From positions 9,367,001-9,431,000 of the forward strand of contig OU015567.1 of assembly GCA_907165135.1 (NCBI GenBank): a stretch of 64,000 nucleotides of DNA, written 5' to 3'. Shown in pieces: positions 54,750 to 64,000 of this stretch. The position numbers were made by a program, and so were the translations under genes. Within the stretch, counting starts at the first letter, position 1. The number at the start of each line of letters is the position of its first letter. A model generated the notes under the pieces. The model saw only the letters and a list, made by a program, of their open reading frames with translations. It did not search any database and was not told the DNA's origin. Source of the stretch: Oikopleura dioica. Its lineage: Eukaryota > Chordata > Appendicularia > Copelata > Oikopleuridae.

Positions 54750-56253
54750 ATGAGCGAAGTTGTCTGTAAAGAAGAGTCAGCATCCGAAGAAGACACAGAA
54801 GAATTTCTTATCAAAAGTAAGTCACCGCTGTTTATTTTCATAATTTCAGAAAAGCTCTGTCTTGCTTTTTCATCCACGTAACTTGATATTTTTATAGATG
54901 AATCTTCTCAAATGATGTGCATGGAAAATGATAGTAATTACCAAGAAAACGTCGAGTTTCACGTCAACAACTCGAATCCCGAAAGTGTTACGATCATCGA
55001 AACACCTTACAACGAGTTCGATGATAAGAATAAGGCCTCTGGAAAAGGCTTTGCATTGGGAAGCATTTCGGAGAAGATTGTGCCTTGGCTTCAAAGTCGC
55101 TACGACATTAAAGAAGGTGGCAAGACGGCGATCCAAGAAATCATCACTTTATACAATCACGATTTTCCACGCGACTGCGTTTACTTTCCTCTCGAGTCTT
55201 TTCAAGTTGGCCAGCTAGTTCGACAAGCCTTTCCTGAAATCAGCCTCTGCAAGGTGACATGCAAAGAGTCCAAGAAACGGTATCGTTGCTACAAAGGACT
55301 GACGCGAAAAGAACCAGAAAACGGTCCTCCCCCGATTTTCCCCTACGAGCCACCAAAAGTTCAAAAACGAAAGTCAAAGACGGTTCCTCAAAATCCCCCG
55401 AAAGGTTGATTCCAACTGTTTACCTTTTTTTAATTCAATTTAGTTATTTTCATGCAAGTGGCTGGACTGACTGGCAGTCAAATCGCCTCTTGTAAAATTA
55501 AACTTCCAAATCCTTCCCGTCCATCAAGTTCATCAACAATTACGCCTTTACAACACCTTCGAGAACCTCTTCGAGTCCAGTCACCGAAGCAAGATGCAGC
55601 CATTACTCTCAGTTCTGCGTCATCTTCCCCGAGTTCTTCATTACACTCGCCTCGGGCACCTTCGAATCTCACAAAGAGGGAGATGCCAAATCCATATTTC
55701 GTGCCTTTTAGCAAGCCACATAATGAACCACAAACTGAAGGAAAGGGTCTTGGAAATACATTTTATCCTCTATGTTTTCGACTTTCTCGTGCTAAGACCC
55801 AAAAAGCTCAAGAACCATTAGCAAAGAAAACCTGCAAGCTCGAGCTTGTCCGACTTTCATCCGAAAAATCAGCTGAGAGTATCTCCTCGCATCAGCAAGA
55901 GATGCTCTCCGAATTACCAACAATGGTTGCTTCCCAGCCAAGTAAGCAATTAACTTGAACCCAGAATTTTAATCGGCGGGGCTAAAGACATCAGCTTGAT
56001 AAAAATATTTACCCTAGCGTCTTCCGCTTCGAAGAGAAAGCTTGAAATAGGAAAACTCCACGTGACGCAATCGTTGGATTATATTGAAAGACAGGCATAT
56101 GCTCAAGAAGACTTTCAGGTACTGTAGTCCACTAAAATTTCTGTACTTAGAGCTGATTGGAACTTTATTGTTTATACTTATGTTCTTTAGGAAATTGAAG
56201 ACTTCATCCTTGAAAGACTAGATCAAATACGCTCCAAACAGTTCGGATTATAA
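54750..56253 (+). CDS. RFX-type winged-helix transcription factor (RFX5/7-like)
   Basis: Exon 1 (54750-54816) gives an acidic start (MSEVVCKEESASEEDTEEF). Exon 2 (54898-55404) carries an RFX DNA-binding domain: VPWLQSRYDIKEGGKTAI, ITLYNHDFPRDC, FPLESFQVGQLVRQAFPEIS, then KKRYRCYKGLTRK. The pattern F-x-G-x-x-V/I-R-x-x-F-P then Y-x-Y/C-x-G is the RFX recognition helix and wing. Exon 3 (from 55442) is Ser/Pro-rich with acidic and basic patches. Later exons give LEIGKLHVTQSLDYIERQAY and EIEDFILERLDQI. RFX factors bind X-box DNA in ciliary or MHC-II-type promoters. The lack of a long dimerisation domain is more like RFX5/RFX7 than RFX1-3. Confidence 0.7.
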
Positions 56254-58578
56254 TCAAAAGTTTTCACTGCCGTAAAAGTTCCATAGCATAAATAAATAAT
56301 TTCATTTGAACCTCCTTCGTCTTCTGTCAAGGCAAATCAATTTACTCTCAGCAAGATACCGTCTCTAGGATACAGTTGTTCGGTCGATTGAGACAAAAAA
56401 ATAACCTCTAATCCGGAAAGGTCACTCGGGGATCTTGATATTGTATAGATCTCGCTTCCGGACTTTAAAACGCAGATTGATTTTGATTGTTTACGATCAA
56501 GAATGAGCTTCTAAACAATTGTTTAAACCACTAGAGCAACACGTTGGATAAAAATGCGCTGCAGATCCGGTGCATCAAGGACAAAACAATCGCGCAAAAA
56601 CATTTTCAGAGCAATCACACATGCGCTCATCGGGTGCTTATTGTTTACGATGCTCAAATTTTAACTTTAGATATAATTTTTTACTCTGAATCATGATTTA
56701 TTTCTTTGATTTTTACATAAAATTATCAAGGCATAGATCTCTTCTACAGAAAGCATCAGTCATTCTTCGTAAACTGGAGGAGGCGTTACAGACAAATCTT
56801 AACTCATTCTCAAAGTGCGTCCAGCGTAATTCTTTGATACGTACCTTCAAACAATGGAATTCGGTCTTTGAAAGATTGCACTAGGATCACTATGAGTCCA
56901 ATCATCCTGTAACAGGTTAATCAAAGCCGCTCTACTGTAATAAGAAAATGCCAATTTTGATATCAAGGAGGAAATGACTCTCTAAAATTAGCCATACTTC
57001 TTGATTAACCGTGAATAAGGATCCACAAGAGAAAAACAATCGTCACTGCTCCTAGATCTCTGATACACATAACCTCTTGCAAGAACTTGAGTCTTTATTT
57101 CGGGGTTCGTCGAGCGCGTGTCATAATAAATTAGAAAATATATTATGCTTTATTTCAGACGATTTCGCACGTCTCCCGTTCCCAGAGGGCTTCTTTACTT
57201 CAATTTCGATGAAATCAGTCATTGAGTCGAGCGCAACGATTGTTACGATGCCACCAGACGCATTAACTCCGCTTCGAACAACACTCTCGCGCTGACTTCG
57301 ATTTTTGAAAGTCGCATGGCTCGTTTTCCGGCTTCTGAAGTTCATTAGTTGCTAATAAGTTGATGGAACGTACCCTTGTTGAATAGTAGGTTCTTTTCTC
57401 AAAATTCCGACTATACTATCATTTCTCAACATGACTTTAGTATCATTAGCCGTCTTCGACATGACTTTCGCTTATTTTATACTTCTGTAATAGAAAAAAA
57501 AGAATAAAAGTCCATCAAATGGTGCTTTGAAAACAGTCCGGTCCAATCAATTATTAAATTTTCGAGTAGATTTCATCTTGTAATAGTTAATTTTCCATTA
57601 CTGACCCGAATGATAATTGGCTCCCCGAGACGGAGTACGGAATCAAGTGTTTTCGAAACACATTATGCAGCATAATAAATTCGGCTGCTTAAAAATCGGC
57701 GTTTCTACAAAAAATAAGTCGACGAAAAAGTTTTTATTCTATGAAATCATCAGAGCCAAGCTCCGCAATCTCCATCTGCACAATCTGCCATGGAATAAGA
57801 TGAAATTCCATGACCAGTAAAGTCTACTGCAACACCGTAAGAGTCCATTCTTCTTATGGATCTGTTTGAATGCCTCGATCTCAGGCTCCTAAAAAAAAGA
57901 AAATCCGGCTGAGACTTTCTCAAAGTCAAACGTTCTCGTTGAAGGTCGCTTCGTTTCCTCTCTCTTACTCTGAATACAACCCATTTTATGAGTTGATTAT
58001 ATTATTGAAAATCTGAATAAAGAGACGAAAAACATGAAAATCTTCTGCATTTCACTAACGAAAATCGCTAAAATGCCGCAAATATTGATTTATGGCGTCT
58101 TTTTCTTAAGAAAATCATTAATTTTTTCAATTAAAATAATTGATTCTTGGCTTATCCTAATCAGATAGACTGCTCTTTGTCAGAAAAAATCATAGACGCT
58201 CATTGTTTTCTGATCTTCATTGAAGCTTGGCAAGGAAAGTTTGTTTTCAGTCAATAAAAATAATTTGACCAGCATTACACAAGCATTTTAATTCCGCCTC
58301 GCCTCGCGAACAACGTGAATTTATTTAGATCCAGCTCTGATTGTTGATTTTTGAGTTGCACCAAATCGGGCGCTCCGCCACCACCCTCTAGTGGGAATCG
58401 CCGCGACGCGCTGGTACCAGCCCAGACATTTAAAACTGTCTTCAATTTTGAAACAATCACCAAAGCAAGCCCGCCGAGCAAGCAAGAGTTGTTTAGAAGA
58501 AATCCTTTGAAACACATCGATACTTTTATACTTTTCTTGGTTTGACGATAAAAGAGCAAAATACACTAAAAGATCATC
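56254..58578. other. 2.3-kb AT-rich gene-poor region
   Basis: Open frames at 56693, 57077 and 57617 are under 75 codons and have no recognisable motif or clear splice context. No tRNA, repeat or long palindrome was found. It is the upstream region of the PLA2-like gene. Confidence 0.4.
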
Positions 58579-59681
58579 ATGAAGCTTGGACTTCTTTTCG
58601 CCGCTGTTAACAGCCAGAGATTCGAAAGACCACCACCATCGAACCCCGCCGCTGTTGTGGGGCCAACGAGCACTAAAGTAACTGAAGACGACTTCGTTCT
58701 CGTTCCAGAAGGATACACCGGTGGTTTCCAGGTAAGAATGATAGAAGTAAGCTTACATCAACAAATGAATTAGGACTTCAATGTTACAGGCCTTCTCGCA
58801 GAGAACGCTGATGACGACATCTTCAACGAGTTTGAGAACCTCTTTGCTCAGGTCACCTCTGAGATCAGCCGAAGTTCGTTCACCGATGACCAGAAAAAGA
58901 ACATCAAAAAGGTTGCAGAGATACTTAAGTTTTAGAATCTAACTTGTTGTAGTTCAAATTGGTGAAGAACATGATCTTGTACCTTCAAATGCTCCCAATT
59001 TTCGGAAAATTTTGCTTTTACGGCTGCTACTGCTTTGCTATGGGCCCCTTCAAACTGCTGCAAAATGCAGGTACCGGGGCCCCAATGGATGCTCCCGACT
59101 CTGCTTGTCGACGTCACGGAAGATGCAACATCTGCACCAATCGTGATTTCGGTGGTGAGGAAGAGTGTAACCAGTTCACACCTTATGGATTCGAAGCTGC
59201 AAAAGATCCAGTTACTGGAGAAAAGTTTATCAGATGCAGTGAGTAGCCCTCTATCTGCAAAAATATCTGTCTTCTACTTTAATTTGGTCTTCCTTAAAAT
59301 TTTTTTCTAGCTGACGAAATCGGAACCTGCAGCCGATCAGTCTGCGAGTGTGATGCCAAGCTTGCCTATGACCTCAAGGACCTCGAGTTCTCCTGGAATG
59401 TGATGCACCACGGACGATGGGCGGGCTTTGACGCCAAGGGTTCCTGCATCGCCGGCGCTCCAGAAGATCGTATGGACATGGACAAGTCGCCCAAGGTCAG
59501 CGAGCCAGTGGAAAGCTGCTGCGGAGAGTACCCAATGCGATTCCCATTTTTGAGTGACAATGGCCGCCTGGGATGGGAAAACGGTTCCGGCAAATTCCGC
59601 GAATGTTGCGCGGGCAAAACGTTTGACCCCGCGCTGCTCGAGTGCTGCGACGGCCAGATCACCGAGATCGGCAGCTGCTAA
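58579..59681 (+). CDS. Secreted phospholipase-A2-like protein lacking the catalytic Asp, Cys-rich tail
   Basis: Four exons (58579-58731, 58774-58911, 58953-59238, 59311-59681) encode 315 residues. The N-terminus MKLGLLFAAVNS may be a short signal peptide. After an acidic pro-like region comes a PLA2-type core, FCFYGCYCFAMGP (calcium-loop-like YGCYC). The active-site helix reads DSACRRHGRCNIC, where the usual CC-x-x-HD-x-C has His kept but Asp replaced by Gly, so hydrolysis is unlikely. SVCECDAKLAYDL matches the C-x-CD helix pairing. The C-terminal third has paired cysteines (ESCCGEYP, FRECCAGKTFDPALLECCDG), as in galaxin-type repeats. Likely an extracellular structural or binding protein. Codon use here is GC-richer at third positions than in neighbours, suggesting high expression. 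Confidence 0.7.
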
Positions 59682-61306
59682 ATCAGTCGGATTCTGAACC
59701 GCTCCACTTTTTCCGCGCGCATTTTCAAAAAAATTCATGCTCATCCGAATTCGTCAGAATCAAGGTTCTGTGATTCATTTCATGGCCGGCAAAACGCAGA
59801 ACCTGAGGTGCTGATGTTTCGTTTTCTTTGTACAGTTTTCTAAGTCTGTAACCTGTCAGCTCAAAAACACTCACAAACTCACTGAAATCTTTTGTTTCGC
59901 TGAAACAAAATCTGTAAATCAAGTCACCTCGTCAAGGGATTCAATACTTTTCTAATAAAGCTTTATTATTTAAAAAAAACGATTGTATTTTGTTGTTGAA
60001 CCTATTTATTCTTCATTTAATAATGAAGAACTAGAACGAGACTCAGTCAATTGGGCGGGAAAAAGATTTTCGCTATAAATGTTTACAAAGATTTCGGTTT
60101 TAGACCGAGCGATTTCGGCCAGCTCGCCAGAATTCTGATAAACATTTAATCCGGACAACGTTAAGGGGGAGGTCGACGAGAATCGGGATTTTTGTAACCA
60201 AAAATCCGGAAAAACCTGCTTAGATAGGCAAATTCTGACTTTTCTCGTGGAAAGAAAAGGGTTTCAAAAATACAGCGGCGAAAACTAGAAAAAAAATTTT
60301 CTCGAAAAAATCTTGTAAAAATTAGGTCAAAGTGGGGGTGTTTCGTAACCAAAAAATCTCTGAAACGGGATTATTTTTTCTCAATCAAATACTGTTAATA
60401 GTAAGTTCAAACCCTTAAAAATACAGCGGCGACAATAAAAATAGGGATGCTTTTCTTGAAAAATTTTTTACTGTTGATTAAAAATATCCGATTTTCCTTA
60501 AAATCATCATTTTTGCTCATTTTTCACTGCAAATTTTACAAAACTCGCGGGGACTCTTAATTTTTTACAGATAATAATTTAAAAAGCATTAAAAAAAAAT
60601 ATCTAGCAAATAAAAATCGGATAAAAATTGTTTTTGGGTGAGAAAACCAACATTAAAATTTCGTAAAATGTCGAATTCCAGACACAAAATCGAAAATTTT
60701 GTTAAAAAGTTAGTCAATGCCCAAAAAGCTGGAGACCAAAAATGCTCCTTTTTTATTAAGGAATCCAAAAATATAATCAAAATTTTGAAAATGCGAAAAA
60801 TTTTTTCTCGTCGACCCCCTCCTTAAGGCCAAACAATTTCAAGGAAATTCAAATACTTTTGAATATGTAAAATTACGAAAACGTTCCAAAATCGGTTACA
60901 AGTTTGATTCTATCTCTTTTCAACTCGTTCGCCATCTAGCGCTAGATCCTTCAACCCCAGTCTTGGATCGTTGAATATTTTTGAATTTCGCGCACTCCAG
61001 TAACCGTTTTCGAACAACTCGGACGCACCTATTTTCCTTGATTTTGAGACTTTTTGGGTCGAGGGTGGCGAATGTTATCGAGATAGTTTTAAGGCTTACA
61101 AATGTTAAATTGTTCGCGCTTGTTTATTATTGCCCTTGACACCCGTCGAAATGTCAAGATCGAGAAATCGAAACGATTTTTTCAAGACACGGTTTCTCGC
61201 ACTCAAAGCAAGATTCTAGTAGACAAAGATAGCATTTTAAACCCTCTAATAGAGACTCTACGTTGGATCAAGATATTTGTCAGAACAGAGAAGCAGACAA
61301 CGAAAC
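59682..61306. other. Spacer with a TTAA-flanked element
   Basis: AATAAA at 59952 is a poly(A) candidate for the PLA2-like gene. 60161-60826 is the mobile element listed separately. 60827-61306 has no supported feature beyond the TRAF-zinc-finger gene's 5' flank. Confidence 0.4.
60161..60826. mobile_element. piggyBac-type MITE with TTAA target duplication
   Basis: Element 60165-60822 (658 bp) is flanked by TTAA at 60161-60164 and 60823-60826. Ends are GGGGGAGGTCGACGAGAA and, inverted, GGAGGGGGTCGACGAGAA: 16 of 18 match. Inside, AAAATACAGCGGCGA occurs twice (about 60267 and 60417) in A/T-rich sequence. TTAA duplication with G-rich ends is the piggyBac signature. No transposase frame. Confidence 0.75.
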
Positions 61307-62454
61307 ATGAGTAACACCGAGATTCAAGTACGAATAGACCCCATTCCCGACGAAGACGACCGCAACGTCACCAGAAGATCGAAAAAGTCGCGCTCCAAGC
61401 ATTCCAAGTTCGATCTTCTTTCAATTCTAATCAGGTGACTGACTGTTTTTGATTCAGGAATAGATTGAGCAAGATTCCATCGCAAATTTGCAAAGTCCTG
61501 CGAAAAGGATCGAGGTAATTTTGAAGTTAACGGATGATTGACTTAAAATTTTTCAGGTCTGAAGATACCGAGCCAGTTTCCTGTGCTTATAAACTAGCTG
61601 GGTGTTCTTTTACTGATGTGTAAGTTGATTGTCAAGATCGTAATCCGCTATCAAAACTTCTTAGTGCAAGCAAAGTAAACTCGCATGAACGGGAATGCTC
61701 CTTCTCCAAGATAAAAACAAAAGATTTCCACAATATTTTGCAGGTGTGTTTTTTCATCCAGTTTATACTCTTCTATGATTGCGATTCTAGGACCGCCTCA
61801 AAGAGGAGAATACAAGAGTCAAGCTGCTAGAGAACGTCTACCCATATCTAAGTTACAATGATGCCGAGTTTACAGGTGAACTAGTTGTTAATAGCAAATC
61901 ATCAACACTTTTAAGATCTTTATCTGACAAAAGATGAAGACCAGGACGAAGACGCACCCTTCGTTTTCACATCGCAGACATTTGATTCTCTCAAAATGAG
62001 CTGGAGAGTTATTGTTCAAATCGAAGATGTTCCCGATGAAGCTGAGAACGCAAACGTTTCAAGAAAACATGGTAAGATAAAGAAAGAAAAAATCGATTAA
62101 TAATAATTCATAGGAACGTTTTTCTTGTATCAGTCCGGCTCTTCTGCGTTTTATAATGGACGAAATCCCTCTCACAACAAAATCGTCTTTCTTCTCACTG
62201 ATAGCGAGTGCACTAGCCATAATGTAAGAATGATTTTATACTAAGTAAAGCCCTAAACTTTCGTTAGCCTGAGCCAAAAGCCTTCCACCATGAATTCTCC
62301 CAAACTCACAAGGAGTCAAAACACATCACACTTCCTATGGGTGAGCTTCTAAATCTTTCATAAATCAAGTAATAAAAATTCAGCACAAGCTGTCGTCGAC
62401 GACTTGAGCGAACGCCATGCCTTCCAGATGCGAGTTTGGCTTTTCAAAAAATAA
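61307..62454 (+). CDS. TRAF/SIAH-type zinc-finger protein
   Basis: ATG 61307 opens MSNTEIQVRIDPIPDEDDRN and a basic stretch (TRRSKKSRSKHSK). Then IPSQICKVLRKGSR, and across small introns CAYKLAGCSFTDV | ASKVNSHERECSF, a TRAF-type C-x5-C-x-H-x-C zinc finger. DRLKEENTRVKLLENV is a short coiled coil. The C-terminal half (WRVIVQIEDVPDEAEN, FFLYQSGSSAFYNGRN, KIVFLLTDSEC, RVWLFKK) is beta-rich like a TRAF/MATH or SIAH substrate domain. It has no RING, unlike the gene at 32455. The first intron can only be 23 nt (61435-61457) or 29 nt (to 61463). All later junctions keep frame. Role unknown; possibly an adaptor. Confidence 0.65.
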
Positions 62455-63303
62455 GCCTGCGTCTTTATCAACCACTAGAATTCCTACTTGAACATTCCAA
62501 GAAATCACAGAGTCGCCGAAAGCCTTTTACTTCATTTCTTAAGTTTCCTGTTTTGTTCTCCTTTAGTTATTTATGTTTATGTGTCTTCTGGTCCATTTCA
62601 TGGCCGGAGACCTATTTATTCTTTAGTTAAAATATTCTTTTAAGTTTCAACCTTTCAAATAAAAATTAAATTTCAATGTCAACCCTTCTTTATTTCTTCA
62701 GCAGATTTTCCATTCAAGCGAATCGCATTTTGAAGGCGTCGTATTTGCTCATCTATAACAAATGCATGTATTTTTTTCAAGAAAATTTACTTTGGCGCGA
62801 GTTGGCGTTCTGCCATTTTTCGATTTTCTCAATTTTGAATTGGCGCGCAGCGCTCCGCTACGGGCCCGATTGGGTCCGTCAGCGCACCCCGTCTAGCAAA
62901 GACAAAGAGAAAAGGCGAAAATCCTTCGAATTTCAAAAGGGAATGAGCTGCAGAAGGTCGATCGGTTCGTCTAACTGGAAAACACAGAGAATTGCTCAAG
63001 AATTCGTCTAGTTTTCATACTGAAAGTCTAAGATATGCGAATTTTATGAAAGAACTACCGAAAAACTGTACTACAGTTATTGTAGTTCTCCAGAAAGAGC
63101 AGTAAGAACTCAAGTGATACCAAATTCGAAGGTGTTGCATACGAGAAATCATATATTTTTTCAGTTACTCAAGCTTTTTCTCAATCACAACGCACGAGAA
63201 GCTTTCTCATTCGAACTTCCTTATTCGTGATACCTTGTTATTATTTGTTATGTAATTTTTCCTATGTGGGTCAGAGAATAAGGAATAAATTTAATTTTTA
63301 AGA
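62455..63303. other. Spacer with GC-rich patch
   Basis: 62845-62885 is GC-rich (GGCGCGCAGCGCTCCGCTAC), similar in style to a promoter block. The frame at 62676-63011 spans it but has no recognisable domain. AATAAA at 63281 may belong to the upstream gene. Confidence 0.35.
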
Positions 63304-64000
63304 ATGTATCGAGCGTTTCGAAATGGCTCTGCTGCATACAGAAGAATTATGCCATCAGTCAGAAATGCTGCCCAGAAACCGGTAGGTCCGACTATTGAAG
63401 CTTGAGGCTAACCGAATTCAGTCGAATTACCAGAAGAGCGGTATGGGAGTGAATGAGTTAGCCGGAATCGCTGGAGTTTCTGCTTTTCTTTACTACGCCA
63501 CGAACCAGCAGTCTTCAACTCCAAAAGCCCCCGTGGCGCCCAAGAAAACAGTAGTTGTCCCGCCAAAAGGAATCGAAAAAGATGCTCTCCAGAATGAAGA
63601 TCCTCTTGCCAGTCTGAAAGAAATTCCTAACTTGGGTTCTCCCAATGATCCTAAGCCAGCTAAAGAGGAAGCCGTTGCTCCAGTTGTTCAGGAGACTGTC
63701 AAAGAAGAAGTTGTCGAAGAACCAGTTGTTGTAGAAGAACCAGTTGTTCTAGAGGAACCAGTTGTTCTAGAGGAACCAGTTGTTGTAGAGGAACCAGTTC
63801 TCGAGGAAGAGCCTGTTGTTGAAGCTACACCAGAAATTGTTGAAGCTGAGCCAGAAGTTGTGGTTGTGGAAGACGCGACTGTTGAAGAAATCGTTGAAGA
63901 ACCAGTCGTGGAAGAACAAGTTGCAGAACCTGTTGTGGAAGAAGTTATCGTGCCTGTCGTTGCAGAATCTCCAAGTGTTGAAGAACCTGCCGAGCTAGTC
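63304..64000 (+). CDS. Mitochondrial-type membrane protein with Val/Glu/Pro repeats (partial, runs off window)
   Basis: Exon 1 (63304-63381) encodes MYRAFRNGSAAYRRIMPSVR, an Arg-rich, acid-free amphipathic N-terminus like a mitochondrial presequence. A 40-nt intron leads to exon 2 from 63422, open to the window edge. It has one hydrophobic helix (ELAGIAGVSAFLYYA), then a Pro/Lys linker and a long acidic EEPVV-type repeat. An 18-nt unit (GAACCAGTTGTTNTAGAR) is repeated about four times in tandem at 63718-63795, with looser copies beyond. The presequence, single TM helix and long disordered acidic spacer resemble MICOS-type inner-membrane proteins such as MIC60. That is only a layout analogy; the C-terminal part needed to judge is outside. 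Confidence 0.55.

Noticed and set aside
62676-63011. 111-codon plus-strand frame over a GC-rich patch
   Set aside because: No domain, no acceptor near the start, and the sequence character changes abruptly in the middle, more like promoter DNA than coding.
1-64000. CRISPR arrays, bacterial operons or prophage
   Set aside because: No regularly spaced direct repeats. Spliced animal genes throughout, with GT-AG-type introns and AATAAA signals; close same-strand spacing is explained by tunicate-type operons.

Overview
The window is animal nuclear DNA and looks like a larvacean tunicate, most likely Oikopleura dioica or a close relative. The evidence is chordate-type genes (cathepsin H, SPATA17, a glycine-receptor-like channel, an inter-alpha-trypsin-inhibitor C-terminal domain), very short introns (mostly 38-50 nt), several non-GT introns that fit only as GA-AG or GG-AG, and same-strand genes 30-130 nt apart with a 3' splice site just before the second start codon. 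That last pattern is what spliced-leader trans-splicing of operons produces. The species call is inference; no spliced-leader RNA gene or rRNA lies in the window. All exon models were joined by hand from splice sites and reading phase.

Layout. 1-3.3 kb (+): end of an Ig/GPI protein, a four-TM protein, SPATA17. 3.8-10.9 kb: on the minus strand an unnamed gene, an operon-like pair (a gene interrupted by a hAT-type MITE, then a SAFB-like SAP/RRM/RGG protein), cathepsin H and a small protein upstream of it; one plus-strand single-exon gene at 8.46 kb; tRNA-Leu(TAA). 11-24 kb (-): SIAH E3 ligase, a C-terminal RING protein carrying a 951-bp foldback in an intron, an ankyrin protein, an NR1-type nuclear receptor and, just upstream, ETFBKMT. 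24-29 kb: a long gene-poor stretch with an EGR-site cluster. 30-44 kb (+): anion-selective Cys-loop receptor with a duplicated terminal exon, a RING/TRAF-like protein, MRPS35-DNAJC16, and ECD-POLA2. 44-51 kb: a small secreted Cys-rich peptide, an EGF/ITIH-C protein with CFAP144 nested antisense in its intron, MRPL49 and three further close-packed minus-strand genes. 51-64 kb (+): SUN-domain protein, RFX-type factor, a PLA2-like secreted protein, a TRAF-type zinc-finger protein, and a mitochondrial-looking protein running off the window end.

Common themes. Housekeeping genes pair up in tight same-strand units: MRPS35 with DNAJC16, ECD with POLA2, ETFBKMT with the nuclear receptor, MRPL49 with three neighbours. 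Developmental or receptor-type genes sit next to the larger spacers. Seven MITE-like or foldback elements with readable target-site duplications lie in spacers and introns, and in one case in a coding exon. Three of them share termini, a 5-bp duplication, internal tandem duplication and a TGACGTCA-like core, and may be one undescribed family.
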